A program made the translations under genes and the position numbers. Of a DNA stretch of 64,000 bases, positions 7,962 through 16,830 are shown piece after piece; position 1 is the stretch's first letter, and every line of letters starts with the position of its first letter. Source of the DNA: Vreelandella songnenensis (GTDB taxonomy: Bacteria > Pseudomonadota > Gammaproteobacteria > Pseudomonadales > Halomonadaceae). Below the pieces are notes generated by a model. That model made no database searches. It was given only the letters and a program-made list of their open reading frames with translations, and had not been told where the DNA came from. The stretch lies in contig NZ_PVTK01000006.1 of assembly GCF_003002925.1 (NCBI RefSeq), forward strand, positions 1-64,000, given 5' to 3'.

Positions 7962-9818
7962 ATGAAGAAAACGGCAGGGATTGCGATGGGGCTGGTTTGC
8001 CTAGTAGGCGCGGCCTACTCACTTTTGGCGGCTGCCAGCGATGAGAACGAGAGTCATCGGGAAAGAACGCTACGAATTCTCAAGCAACAAGATCGGATCA
8101 TTGAGCGGCACGACGCCAGGGGGAGCAGGCTCGAGGAAATGCAGGATCAAGCGTTGGCAGGGCTGCTCTGGAACGAATCCATGGAATTTATCTATGAGGC
8201 ACTTGGTGCACTGGCACTGCCCGCTGGGCCGTCCTACGGCAACGAATACACGGAGCCACGCTTTGCGCGATTGAATGATTATGAGAGTCCTGAAGCGCTG
8301 ACCGATATTTATCTCAAAAGCCATGCAGTACATTTTGCAGTTGAGCATAATCATGAGTGTCTCGTTGTGCAGGAGCCCTTCGACTACCCTTTCGCGAAGA
8401 GATTAGATTGGTGGGAAGTGGCGTTCGATAATGGCGAGGTGGCGGATCTTCCTGATATCTCTCCAGGACCCTTCAGCTCGCAGCAAGGTCGCTACTGTAT
8501 TGTGGACTATCCGGTTGACCATGAAGCTGAACCCGTTGCCCTGAAAGGAGAGTTTTTTACTCAACTACCCGATAATGTCGTGGCGCTCGAGTTCTCTGCA
8601 GAAGATATAGGGTCGACCAAGAGTGCCTCGGGGATCGATGTGACTCTGGTGGATATGAGCGAGTATGCCTATGTGATAGAGGTCAACGAGGCGCAGAGCG
8701 ATGCACTGCCCTTGAGGGATCACGATATCGTCGGCGAAGCTATTTCCGCCAATGGCCGCTATGTGAGCAGAAACTCCAATCGCAGCGAGCCCTTGGCCTA
8801 CTATCTGGAGTTCGAGGTGCTGTTGGATGATCTTGTCGATAGATTGGCCGCAGGGGAGCTGGATGAAGAGCAGATTCGCCAGGAAATCATGGCGTATAGA
8901 GAGGAATGGGCACAAGAAGAGCACATTCACTACAAGGCTTTTGGCTTTAATGGGGATGTCGATACAGCCAGGGTGACGCTGCTGGCAAGAAGTGAAGATG
9001 CCGTTGAAATGCGCCAGGAAATTAACGCATCTGTCTTCTCCAGGCACGCCCTTATTACTGATGAAGATGCGGTAAGCTCACTCTTGTATTTCGATAGACC
9101 TGTTTACGATGACCGGTACATTCTTGATGGAGCGCGATCAGATTACGACAGCGACGAATTGCAGTCGTTGATTGAAGTAAGAAAAGAGCAGAGACGTCGA
9201 GAATATCTACAAGACCATGAGTATGGTGATCGAGTGTTCTTCGATTACCCTGCTGTTGCCAGCGACCTGTTTATCGATTCCCTGGAACGTTATCAGAAAC
9301 CCGGAAAGGAGGGTGTACGATTTTTTGATGCCGAGGGTAATCGCATCGCACTGCCCGCTGATCATGAGCAGTTGTATCGATTCATGGTAAGCCGTGTCGA
9401 GTACAATCCGGACACGTTTCCCGAATATCCTGCACGCCTTGAAGTCACACTTCCCGTACAGACCGCGCCTGATATCGTCAAACAGCGCTTCTCTTTGGAA
9501 GCCCTCCCAGAGGGCATTGAAATCGAAGGGAACGCGCTCATCATTGATCACGCCTCCTTTTCGTTCGAGGCCGCTGGGTTGGAAAGCGGTACGACGAGTT
9601 ACTTCTTTGCCAAGGATGAAAGTGAGCGTTATCTGCAGGAAGTTACCAATACATCACTGCCTACTGAATCTGGTGAGGCTAGGGAGATCTATTACTTCTA
9701 TGGCCTGCCTGAGTCGATAGAAATCTGGCAACAGGGGGAAATCGAAGTCATCAAGCTGAAAATGGACACCGACCTCCCTGCTTCGATAGAGGAGCAGGAA
9801 AGCGCGCTTGAAGCCTAG
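7962..9818 (+). CDS. Large exported acidic protein of unknown function
   Basis: 618 residues from ATG 7962 (MKKTAGIAMGLVCLVGAAYS), which gives a good signal peptide or anchor; GTG 7935 and GTG 7953 are in-frame alternatives. The mature part is strongly acidic, fitting a periplasmic protein of a halophile. It is rich in Tyr and Asp, with a charged stretch near residues 290-330 (LAAGELDEEQIRQEIMAYRE) and a possible beta-rich C-terminal half. Two Cys in the N-terminal part (HECLVV, YCIVDY) could form a disulfide. I do not recognise a family. It stands alone between the symporter and the convergent pxp operon, ending before a perfect hairpin. Confidence 0.55.
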   Translation: MKKTAGIAMGLVCLVGAAYSLLAAASDENESHRERTLRILKQQDRIIERHDARGSRLEEMQDQALAGLLWNESMEFIYEALGALALPAGPSYGNEYTEPRFARLNDYESPEALTDIYLKSHAVHFAVEHNHECLVVQEPFDYPFAKRLDWWEVAFDNGEVADLPDISPGPFSSQQGRYCIVDYPVDHEAEPVALKGEFFTQLPDNVVALEFSAEDIGSTKSASGIDVTLVDMSEYAYVIEVNEAQSDALPLRDHDIVGEAISANGRYVSRNSNRSEPLAYYLEFEVLLDDLVDRLAAGELDEEQIRQEIMAYREEWAQEEHIHYKAFGFNGDVDTARVTLLARSEDAVEMRQEINASVFSRHALITDEDAVSSLLYFDRPVYDDRYILDGARSDYDSDELQSLIEVRKEQRRREYLQDHEYGDRVFFDYPAVASDLFIDSLERYQKPGKEGVRFFDAEGNRIALPADHEQLYRFMVSRVEYNPDTFPEYPARLEVTLPVQTAPDIVKQRFSLEALPEGIEIEGNALIIDHASFSFEAAGLESGTTSYFFAKDESERYLQEVTNTSLPTESGEAREIYYFYGLPESIEIWQQGEIEVIKLKMDTDLPASIEEQESALEA

Positions 9819-9845
9819 TCCTGCTGCGGTCAACCAGCCGTCAGC

Positions 9846-9877
9846 GGTAGAAGGCACGCCGATAAGTGCCTTCTACC
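9846..9877. terminator. Bidirectional terminator-like hairpin between convergent genes
   Basis: A perfect 12-base-pair inverted repeat (GGTAGAAGGCAC and GTGCCTTCTACC) with an 8-base loop lies between two convergent genes, the exported protein (+) and pxpC (-). There is no long T-tract on either side, so it may act as a weak or bidirectional terminator or as an mRNA 3' end stabiliser. Confidence 0.6.
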
Positions 9878-9887
9878 ATAAGTGGAT

Positions 9888-10820
9888 TTAACGCCACACC
9901 GCCAGCTGCTTTCGATAATCCACCTGCGCTTGGGTCGCGCTCACTGGCTGAAGCCACACCTCGGTGCCGGGCAGGCATTGGGAGAGGCGGGCGCAGGCGC
10001 TTCGTGTGATGGCGCCGATGCGGGGATAGCCGCCAATCGTCTGGCGGTCGTTCATCAGCACGATGGGCTGACCGTCCGGCGGTATCTGTACGGCGCCCAG
10101 GGGAATCCCTTCAGAAATGATCCCGCCCAGCCTGCTGTTCAGCGCCTGGCCGGTCAGGCGAACGCCCATGCGGTCGGCACGCTGGTCCACCTTCCACGGC
10201 TGGTTGAACGCCTGATACAGGCTGCGCCCGGCAAAGTGAGCTGCCTGGGAGCCCAGCACCAGCGGGAGCGTGCAGTGCTGGCCGGGCATGGCCGGGGCGA
10301 GCGCCTCGGGCAACTGACGGGTGGCCTGTGGCTTCTGGCTCAGCCAGACAAGTTGATCGCCGGTTTGCAGCGGCTTGCCGTCTTCGTGCAGGCCACCGAG
10401 CTGCTCGCGGGCGGTGCAGGCGTGGCTGCCAAGGACTTCCGGCGCCTTCAGTCCACCCGGAAAGGCGAGATAGGCCCGCAGCCCGGCGCGCGGCTGACGA
10501 AATACCAAGCGCTGCCCGGCTTTCAGGGTAAAGCAGGTATTAGGCGCCAGAGGGTGATCGTTGATCCGAGCATCCAGGTCGGCGCCGGCCAGGGCTAGGC
10601 AAACGTCGTGGCTGGCTTCCAGGGTCAGGTTGCCACCCAGCACGATCTCGAGCGCAGTGCTGTCCAGCGCATTGCCCAGCAGCCAGTTGGCCCAGTAAAA
10701 CGAGATCCAGTCCGCCGCTCCGCTCTGGGTAACGCCAAGATGACCGACCCCAAACCGCCCGCCATCCTGAATCAGCGCCAGTGGCCCTGCCTGTTTCACG
10801 CTAAGGGTGGCGGTGCTCAT
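9888..10820 (-). CDS. pxpC: 5-oxoprolinase subunit PxpC (biotin-dependent carboxyltransferase-like)
   Basis: 310 residues. The start LSVKQAGPLALIQDGGRFG and the following GVTQSGAADWISFYWANWLLGN are typical of the KipA/YbgK family. With PxpA and PxpB it forms the ATP-dependent bacterial 5-oxoprolinase that opens 5-oxo-L-proline (pyroglutamate) to L-glutamate in the cytosol. It is the last gene of pxpA-pxpB-pxpC; its ATG overlaps the stop of pxpB by four bases (ATGA). Length is normal for the family. In other bacteria the KipA homologue pairs with KipI in kinase control, but the three-gene order here argues for the enzymatic role. Confidence 0.9.
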   Translation of the reverse strand: MSTATLSVKQAGPLALIQDGGRFGVGHLGVTQSGAADWISFYWANWLLGNALDSTALEIVLGGNLTLEASHDVCLALAGADLDARINDHPLAPNTCFTLKAGQRLVFRQPRAGLRAYLAFPGGLKAPEVLGSHACTAREQLGGLHEDGKPLQTGDQLVWLSQKPQATRQLPEALAPAMPGQHCTLPLVLGSQAAHFAGRSLYQAFNQPWKVDQRADRMGVRLTGQALNSRLGGIISEGIPLGAVQIPPDGQPIVLMNDRQTIGGYPRIGAITRSACARLSQCLPGTEVWLQPVSATQAQVDYRKQLAVWR

Positions 10821-11521
10821 GAGCGCTCCTCCAGCGGGGTGGTATCGCCGCCTGCCGCTTCAAATTCCGCTTTCGAAATTGCCTTGAAGCGTACCTTGTC
10901 GCCGGGGCGAAAGAGAGGCTCGCCGCGTTTGGCGTACTCGAACAGCGGCACGGCGGTGCGACCTAGAATGTTCCAGCCGCCGGGCGAGAGCAGAGGATAG
11001 ATAGCGGTTTGCCGGTCGGCGATACCCACACTTCCGGCGGCCACGCGCTGGCGCGGTGTTTTCAGGCGCGGCGTGGCAAGCCCCTCATCCACCAGGCCCA
11101 TAAAGCCATAACCCGGTGCAAAGCCCAGGGCAAACACGCAGTAATCGTGACTGCAGTGGCGTGTAATCAACTGCTCGACGCTGATACCGGCGCGCTTGGC
11201 GACCGGGGCAAGCTCGGGGCCGACGCTTGCGTCGTACCACACGGGGATTTCATGCAGCTGGCCGTTCTGAATATCGGCAGGCTGTAAATCATTCAGAGCG
11301 TTTCGCGCCAGGGCCGTGGCCTCGGCAAAGCCCAACTGACGGCAGTCGTAGTGAACCAGCAGCGTGGTGTAGGAGGGGATCAGGTCGATCAGCGCATCAC
11401 CGAACGCCTGACGCAAGGCGGTATCGGCGGGGATGATCCAGGCCATGTTGCCTTCATCGATGGTATCGAATAAACGCACGGTCAGCGCGTCCATGGCAGC
11501 GGTTTCCAGACGTGGTTTCAC
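10817..11521 (-). CDS. pxpB: 5-oxoprolinase subunit PxpB
   Basis: 234 residues. KipI/YbgJ-type sequence: [16 protein letters not shown] near residue 48, IPVWYD near 90, [21 protein letters not shown] around 125-140 and [20 protein letters not shown] near 175. The subunit joins PxpC in the carboxyltransferase-like half of 5-oxoprolinase. The start overlaps the pxpA stop by four bases (ATGA), and the stop overlaps pxpC in the same way, so the three genes are tightly coupled. The first nine residues could be removed if the internal ATG ([10 protein letters not shown]) is used. Confidence 0.9.
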   Translation of the reverse strand: MKPRLETAAMDALTVRLFDTIDEGNMAWIIPADTALRQAFGDALIDLIPSYTTLLVHYDCRQLGFAEATALARNALNDLQPADIQNGQLHEIPVWYDASVGPELAPVAKRAGISVEQLITRHCSHDYCVFALGFAPGYGFMGLVDEGLATPRLKTPRQRVAAGSVGIADRQTAIYPLLSPGGWNILGRTAVPLFEYAKRGEPLFRPGDKVRFKAISKAEFEAAGGDTTPLEERS

Positions 11522-12270
11522 ACTGACTCCAACGCTTGAAAGGCTTGGCGGATGGCGTGTACGGCCGCCATGGATTCAGGGTTGTCGCCATGCACGCAGA
11601 GCGTATCGCAGGGCAGGTACAGCGGCGTGCCGTCGCGCGCGGTCAGGGCTTCGCCCTTGGCCAGGGCAATGGCCTGAGCGACGATCGTGGCCTGGTCGTG
11701 ATGCACCGCCCCCGGCAGGCGGCGCGAGGCCAGGTGGCCGTTGGCCTCGTAGGCGCGGTCGGCAAAGGTCTCGAACCACAGCGTGATGCCCATTCTGGCT
11801 GCCAGTTCGCGGTGCGAGTCGGCATCCGCAGTGGACATCACCATCAGCGGCAGGCTTGGATCAAACGCCCGCACGGCGCGCATGGCGCCTTCCAGTAGCT
11901 CCAGGTTGGCCGCCATGTCGTTATACATGGCGCCGTGGGGCTTGATATAGGCAAGCTCGGTGCCTTCGGCGCGGCAGATGCCGGCAAGCGCGCCGGCCTG
12001 ATAAAGCATCATGTCCTCGACTTCTGCCGCCGAGCAGGCCATGGAGCGTCGTCCAAAACCCACCAGATCCGGATAGCCCGGATGGGCGCCGATACGCACG
12101 CCGTGTTCGGCGGCCAGCGCGACCGTGCGGCGCATCACGTGAGGGTCGGAGGCGTGAAAGCCACAGGCGATATTGGCACAGTCAACGTAAGGCATGACCT
12201 CGGCATCCAGGCCAAGGGTCCAGTTACCGAAGCTTTCGCCCATGTCGCAGTTGAGCAGAGGAACGGCCAT
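11518..12270 (-). CDS. pxpA: 5-oxoprolinase subunit PxpA (LamB/YcsF family)
   Basis: 250 residues. Family motifs are clear: [13 protein letters not shown] at residues 4-16, [11 protein letters not shown] around 33-43, [16 protein letters not shown] near 58-74 and [11 protein letters not shown] near 108-118; these His and Asp residues line the presumed active site. It is the first gene of the pxpABC operon, with GGAG nine bases before the ATG. The operon is divergent from a LysR regulator and TRAP transporter across about 540 bases, so uptake and hydrolysis of 5-oxoproline or a related compound may be co-regulated; this is inference. Confidence 0.92.
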   Translation of the reverse strand: MAVPLLNCDMGESFGNWTLGLDAEVMPYVDCANIACGFHASDPHVMRRTVALAAEHGVRIGAHPGYPDLVGFGRRSMACSAAEVEDMMLYQAGALAGICRAEGTELAYIKPHGAMYNDMAANLELLEGAMRAVRAFDPSLPLMVMSTADADSHRELAARMGITLWFETFADRAYEANGHLASRRLPGAVHHDQATIVAQAIALAKGEALTARDGTPLYLPCDTLCVHGDNPESMAAVHAIRQAFQALESV

Positions 12271-12809
12271 GACGACTCCTGTTGTTGTTGAAAATATTGT
12301 TGAAAGCGTTATTAAACGTTTTTAAACGGCGGCTAAGAGAGAGAAAGTGCTGGTGATGCTATAGCGATTATTATTGAAGCCGGATATAAGACGCGCTTTG
12401 TGTGCGTTTCAATATATGGGAGAGACGCTTTTCAGTGCCAATCGTTTTTGGCGATATTGAGTATCGGCGGTTTCTATCATATTGTTATTTATTATAAAAA
12501 GTGTTGACGCTGGCGCTCGATACGATTATCAAATAAATAAACAGCCATTAATAAGCGACAAGCCGGAACGTATTTTTGCCTCAAGCCGTTAATAATAATG
12601 AGCAGCAAAAGCCGCTTCGAGGAGTAAGCCATGCGCACGCCCGCCACGTGGCAACGATATGACCTGATAACAGGTTCGTTGGCCTTGAAATTGCATTATC
12701 GGCAGCAACGGGGTTTGATGCCCGTTACCAGCCCGGCGAGCAGATATCTTGAAAGATGGCTGCCATGCCGATGCCGTTCAATGATTCAACGCGTGGGTTA
12801 GGCAACACT
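12271..12809. promoter_or_regulatory. Divergent AT-rich regulatory region between pxpA and the LysR gene
   Basis: About 540 bases without a firm gene, markedly AT-rich from 12290 to 12600, fitting a divergent promoter region. ACCTG-ATAA-CAGGT at 12662-12675 is a perfect 5 bp inverted repeat and a candidate regulator site. A 56-codon frame at 12631-12801 (MRTPATWQRYDL...) has a strong GAGGAG site six bases upstream of its ATG and stops just before the LysR start; it could be a leader ORF but its composition is not convincing. Confidence 0.45.
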
Positions 12810-13799
12810 ATGCTCGATTTCAAAGAACTTGAAGCCTTTGTGTGGGCCGTCAGGCTCGGCTCCTTTCGCAAGGCGGCGGCGCGTCTGCATCTGACCCAGC
12901 CTTCGGTGTCCGAGCGTATCTCACGCCTGGAGGCGACCGTAGGCGAGCTGCTGTTGGAGCGTTCGGCCCGCCCGGTTCAACCCACCATGCGCGGGCGAGA
13001 ATTTTTTCCGCATGCCGAGCGTATGCTCAACCAGCGCGATGAAGCCATGAGGCTCTTCGACAGTGAGGAAGAGTACTCCGCACCGCTGCGCCTGGGCACT
13101 ATTGAAACGATCGTGCACAGCTGGTTTCCGGAATTCATGCATCAGCTGACCGAGCGCTATCCGCGATTGATCATCGAGCTGACGGTGGATTACTCACCCG
13201 CCCTGAACGAGCGGCTGGCAGGTAACGAGCTGGACATTCTGCTGGCCATGAACGGCTATCTGCCGCAGGCGCAGATCGAATACGAAGCGTTAAGCCCGTA
13301 TGAGATGGGCATGTTCGTATCGCCCCGGCATGCCGACATGCTCAACGAAAGCGCCGAGGCGTGGTGCAATAAGTTGCCATTCATTTCGTTTGGCAAACTG
13401 GCCCGCCCCTACGTCGAACTGGTGCAGTACCTGGCGGAGCAGGGCGTGACCCATCCACGCATTCATAGCGTCAGTACGCTGATGACCATCGTACGCCTGA
13501 CCACTGAGGGTTTGGGCATCGGCGCACTGCCGGTCGCCACGGTGCTGGATGAATGGCGGCGTGGCGAGCTTCTACGCCTGGCGCTGCCGGTGCCGCTACC
13601 GCCCATGAACTATGATGTGATCTGGCGTCGCGCCAATCATCCCCGCTTTTGCAGAAGCGTAGGCCGCTTGGCCCAGAAGACGGCCTACGCCTACGCGCAT
13701 GACCGCCGTACCGAGTTGACCAACGCACTTTTCAAGGGGCGCTGGGTGCAGCCAGGCGCCTCCCTTACCACCCCCAACGCACCACCTCCACTAATATAA
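12810..13799 (+). CDS. LysR-family transcriptional regulator
   Basis: 329 residues from ATG 12810; the longer frame from 12756 would put 18 atypical residues before the HTH. The winged HTH covers residues 1-60 (FKELEAFVWAVRLGSFRKAAARL then TQPSVSERISRLEATVG), followed by a linker helix and a substrate-binding domain from about residue 90. It lies 17 bases before the TRAP dctP gene in the same direction and is divergent from pxpABC, so it probably controls one or both in response to the imported acid. The short spacing to dctP suggests co-transcription with the transporter. Confidence 0.88.
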   Translation: MLDFKELEAFVWAVRLGSFRKAAARLHLTQPSVSERISRLEATVGELLLERSARPVQPTMRGREFFPHAERMLNQRDEAMRLFDSEEEYSAPLRLGTIETIVHSWFPEFMHQLTERYPRLIIELTVDYSPALNERLAGNELDILLAMNGYLPQAQIEYEALSPYEMGMFVSPRHADMLNESAEAWCNKLPFISFGKLARPYVELVQYLAEQGVTHPRIHSVSTLMTIVRLTTEGLGIGALPVATVLDEWRRGELLRLALPVPLPPMNYDVIWRRANHPRFCRSVGRLAQKTAYAYAHDRRTELTNALFKGRWVQPGASLTTPNAPPPLI

Positions 13800-13816
13800 A
13801 CACAAGGATATCAATC

Positions 13817-14806
13817 ATGCGTATGCGTATCGCGACCCCATTGCTTCTCGCAACCGCCTATGGCCTGGCGGCATCAGCCTCCGCTCAGGCGGCCCAGTGG
13901 ACCATGGCTACCCCTTACGGTGATGCCAGCTTCCACACCCAGAACACCAAGCAGTTTGCCGAAGACGTGGCGGAAGCTACCGATGGCGAGCTGACGATTA
14001 CCGTGCATAGCGGTGGCTCGCTGGTATCCCACGGGGAGATCAAACCCTCGGTACGCCGCGGTACCATCGATGCGGGTGAAGTGTTCCTGTCGGTGCTTTC
14101 CAACGACGACCCGATCTTCGAGGTCGATACGCTTCCCGGCGTGGCGGGCAGCTACGACGACGCCTACGCGCTGTGGCAGGCTACCAAGCCGATGATTACC
14201 GAGCTTTTTGCCTACGAAGGCCTGATCCCGCTGTATGCCGTGGCCTGGCCCGCCCAGGGCATCTATACCGCCAACGAGTTGACCGACCCCGAGCAGTTCG
14301 AAGGCCTGCGGGTGCGTGCGCCCAACATCAATACCCAACGATTCGTTAACAACCTGGGCGGCAGCCCTACCGAGACCGAAGAGTCCGACATCCCGACCGC
14401 ATTCAGCACGGGCCGGGTGGATGCCATGATTACCTCAAGCTCTACCGGTAATTCCATGACCGCCTGGGACTACGTGTCCTACTACACCGATGCGAATCTG
14501 TGGCTGCCCAAGAACATCGTATTTATCAGCCAGCGCAGCTTCGACCGTTTGGATGAAGCAACTCAGGAAGCCTTGATGGAAGCCGCCGCGCGCGCCGAAG
14601 AGCGTGGCTGGCAGTTGAGCCGTGACGACAACGACGCAAGCCTTGCCAAGCTTGAGGAGAACGGTATCAGCGTATCCACGCCCAACGAAGAGGTGGCGGC
14701 GGCGCTTCAGCAAGCGGGTGATCAACTCTTTGAAGACTGGTTGAGCCGTGCTGATGATGAAGCCGAAGCGGCCCTTCAGGCTTACCGCGAACAGCAGGGC
14801 AATTAA
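13817..14806 (+). CDS. dctP: TRAP transporter periplasmic substrate-binding protein (DctP type)
   Basis: 329 residues with a signal peptide ending about residue 25 (SASAQAAQW). The body is a DctP fold: GGSLVSHGEIKPSVRRGTID near 72-90, and EGLRVRAPNINTQ around 160-170 holding the conserved Arg that binds the ligand carboxylate. It delivers an organic acid from the periplasm to the DctQM membrane subunits. AAGGA precedes the ATG at good spacing. The ligand is unknown; the adjacent pxpABC operon makes 5-oxoproline or a related carboxylate a testable candidate. Confidence 0.9.
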   Translation: MRMRIATPLLLATAYGLAASASAQAAQWTMATPYGDASFHTQNTKQFAEDVAEATDGELTITVHSGGSLVSHGEIKPSVRRGTIDAGEVFLSVLSNDDPIFEVDTLPGVAGSYDDAYALWQATKPMITELFAYEGLIPLYAVAWPAQGIYTANELTDPEQFEGLRVRAPNINTQRFVNNLGGSPTETEESDIPTAFSTGRVDAMITSSSTGNSMTAWDYVSYYTDANLWLPKNIVFISQRSFDRLDEATQEALMEAAARAEERGWQLSRDDNDASLAKLEENGISVSTPNEEVAAALQQAGDQLFEDWLSRADDEAEAALQAYREQQGN

Positions 14807-14823
14807 GAGAAATAACCCTTTCC

Positions 14824-14844
14824 AGAGGCGGCCTGGCCGCCTCT
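14824..14844 (+). terminator. Intercistronic hairpin after dctP
   Basis: AGAGGCGG ... CCGCCTCT forms a strong GC stem with a five-base loop directly after dctP and before dctQ. Hairpins at this place usually protect the abundant binding-protein mRNA or partly terminate before the membrane genes. Only two extra T residues follow, so full termination is unlikely. Confidence 0.6.
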
Positions 14845-14873
14845 TTCACCCACCCGCTCGGTGAGATAACGAA

Positions 14874-15437
14874 ATGACGTTCAAATTCGACAAGCTCTAC
14901 CGCCTCGGTGCGTGGGGGGCCGCGGCTTGCATGATGGCGATTTGTGCGCTGATTGCGCTGCAGGTCACCTTTCGCTTAGTAGACGCGCTGCTGATTCTGG
15001 CAGGTATGAAACGCTTGGGGATCAGCATCACCGGCGTTTCCGAAATGGCAGCCTATTTGCTGGTAGGGGCTACCTTTCTGGGTCTTGCCTATACCTTTGT
15101 GCACCACGCCCATATTCGCGTGACGCTGCTGATTTCGCGCCTGCCTTCGGCCATTCGCGTATGGTTTGAGGTGGCGGCGCTACTGATGGCGCTGTTTATC
15201 AGCCTGATACTGGGCTACGAGCTGATAGCTCTGGCCAGGGAAAGCCTGCAATACAACGACGTCTCCTCGGGATTCTTGTCCATACCGCTCTGGATTCCTC
15301 AAAGCGTGCTGGTGGTCAGCGTGAGTCTATTGGTGCTTGCCCTGCTGGAAGCACTGCTGATGGCGCTGCGCATTGCCCTGCGTGACCCCTCAAGCTTTCG
15401 CGAAGCGACTTCCATTGATGACAGCGAAATACACTGA
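14874..15437 (+). CDS. dctQ: TRAP transporter small permease (DctQ type)
   Basis: 187 residues with four hydrophobic segments (about residues 18-38, 55-78, 95-120 and 137-165), the standard topology of the DctQ subunit. The segment ISITGVSEMAAYLLVGATFLGLAY with HHAHIRVTLLI is characteristic of the family. It forms the membrane complex with DctM. Length is normal. It lies 68 bases after dctP, separated by a hairpin, and 46 bases before dctM. Confidence 0.88.
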   Translation: MTFKFDKLYRLGAWGAAACMMAICALIALQVTFRLVDALLILAGMKRLGISITGVSEMAAYLLVGATFLGLAYTFVHHAHIRVTLLISRLPSAIRVWFEVAALLMALFISLILGYELIALARESLQYNDVSSGFLSIPLWIPQSVLVVSVSLLVLALLEALLMALRIALRDPSSFREATSIDDSEIH

Positions 15438-15482
15438 TTCCCTGCCGACGCCGCTTGGCCACGTTATGTTGGAGAACACCTC

Positions 15483-16787
15483 GTGCTAACACTCAGCCTG
15501 GTGACTATTTTCACCCTACTGCTTCTGCTGGGTGGAGGCGTATGGATCGCCTTTGCCCTGATCGGCACCGCGTGGGTGGCGCTACAGTTCTTTAGCCCGT
15601 TTGCCCCGGGTTCTATTCTGGCCTCGGATTTCTGGGGCGCCAGCTACGGCTGGGACCTGACCGCGCTGCCCATGTTTATCTGGATGGGCGAAATACTCTT
15701 TCGCTCCGGACTTGCCGACAACATGTTTCGCGGCATCTCGCCCTGGTTGAACCGCCTGCCGGGACGGCTGCTGCACACCAATATCATCGGTAGCGGCATG
15801 TTTGCGGCGGTATGCGGCTCTTCTGCCGCCACTTGCGCCACCGTAGGCAAGATGACCCTGCCGGAGCTTGAGCGGCGCGGCTACGACAGCAATATGGCGA
15901 TCGGCACGCTGGCCAGTGCCTCGACGCTCGGCCTCTTGATTCCGCCTTCCATCATGCTGATCGTTTATGGTGTGGTGACCGAGCAGTCGATTTCGCGGCT
16001 CTTCATGGCGGGTGTGGGGCCCGGCCTCATGATTCTGGCGCTGTTCATGGCCTATCTGATCTTGTGGGCACTGCTCAAGGGCAATCGCGCCGGGCTTACC
16101 GGTGAGGACGAGTCCTCCATGAGCTTCGCCGAAAAGCTTCGCAATACCTGGGCGCTGGCGCCGATTCTGGTGCTGATTGGCGGCATCATCACGTCTATTT
16201 ATGGCGGGCTGGCATCGCCAACGGAAGCGGCAGCGGTCGGGGTCGTGCTTTCCATGGCCATCGCCCGCTGGAACGGCCACTTTACCGCCCAGATATTCAA
16301 GAGCTCGCTGTTTGCCGCGATTCGCACCGCCTGCATGATCGCCTTCATCATTGCCGGCGCATCGTTTCTGACCTCGGCCATGGGCTTTACCCAGGTGCCC
16401 ATCCAGCTGGCCCGTACCATTGGCGAAATGGGCCTGTCGCCCACCATGCTGCTGGTGGCCTTGACGCTGCTGCTGCTGATCATGGGCTGCTTTCTGGACG
16501 GTATCTCGCTGATTCTGCTGGTAACCGCGGTTATCATGCCGGTAATCAACGCCGCCGGGTTTGATCTGATCTGGTTTGGTATCTACCTGGTGGTGGTCGT
16601 GGAAATGTCGCAGATTACCCCACCGGTCGGGTTCAACCTGTTTGTGATTCAGGGGCTGACCGGCAAGGATATTCTGACCATCACCCGGGCGACGCTGCCG
16701 TTTTTCTTGCTGATGCTGCTGGCCATCGCGCTGATGCACTTTTTCCCCGCGATTGCGCTTTACCTGCCCTACGCCATGAACAGCTAA
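15483..16787 (+). CDS. dctM: TRAP transporter large permease (DctM type)
   Basis: 434 residues starting at a GTG preceded by GGAG. About 12 TM helices. Family signatures include SGLADNMFRGISPWLNRLPG, the GSGMFAAVCGSSAATCATVGKM region near residues 100-125, ASTLGLLIPPSIMLIVYG near 145-162, and ITPPVGFNLFVIQGL near the C-terminus, the re-entrant regions that carry Na+ and substrate. It is the sodium-coupled transport subunit and the last gene of the TRAP cluster; a hairpin follows at 16794. Confidence 0.92.
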   Translation: MLTLSLVTIFTLLLLLGGGVWIAFALIGTAWVALQFFSPFAPGSILASDFWGASYGWDLTALPMFIWMGEILFRSGLADNMFRGISPWLNRLPGRLLHTNIIGSGMFAAVCGSSAATCATVGKMTLPELERRGYDSNMAIGTLASASTLGLLIPPSIMLIVYGVVTEQSISRLFMAGVGPGLMILALFMAYLILWALLKGNRAGLTGEDESSMSFAEKLRNTWALAPILVLIGGIITSIYGGLASPTEAAAVGVVLSMAIARWNGHFTAQIFKSSLFAAIRTACMIAFIIAGASFLTSAMGFTQVPIQLARTIGEMGLSPTMLLVALTLLLLIMGCFLDGISLILLVTAVIMPVINAAGFDLIWFGIYLVVVVEMSQITPPVGFNLFVIQGLTGKDILTITRATLPFFLLMLLAIALMHFFPAIALYLPYAMNS

Positions 16788-16793
16788 CAGCCT

Positions 16794-16815
16794 CAGGCCG
16801 CCACTTGGCGGCCTG
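16794..16815. terminator. Hairpin between convergent dctM and HDOD genes
   Basis: CAGGCCGCC and GGCGGCCTG form a perfect 9 bp stem with loop ACTT, placed between the dctM stop and the convergent HDOD gene stop. It lacks a T-tract; probably a shared weak terminator. Confidence 0.55.
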
Positions 16816-16830
16816 ATGGTCACGGCTGAA

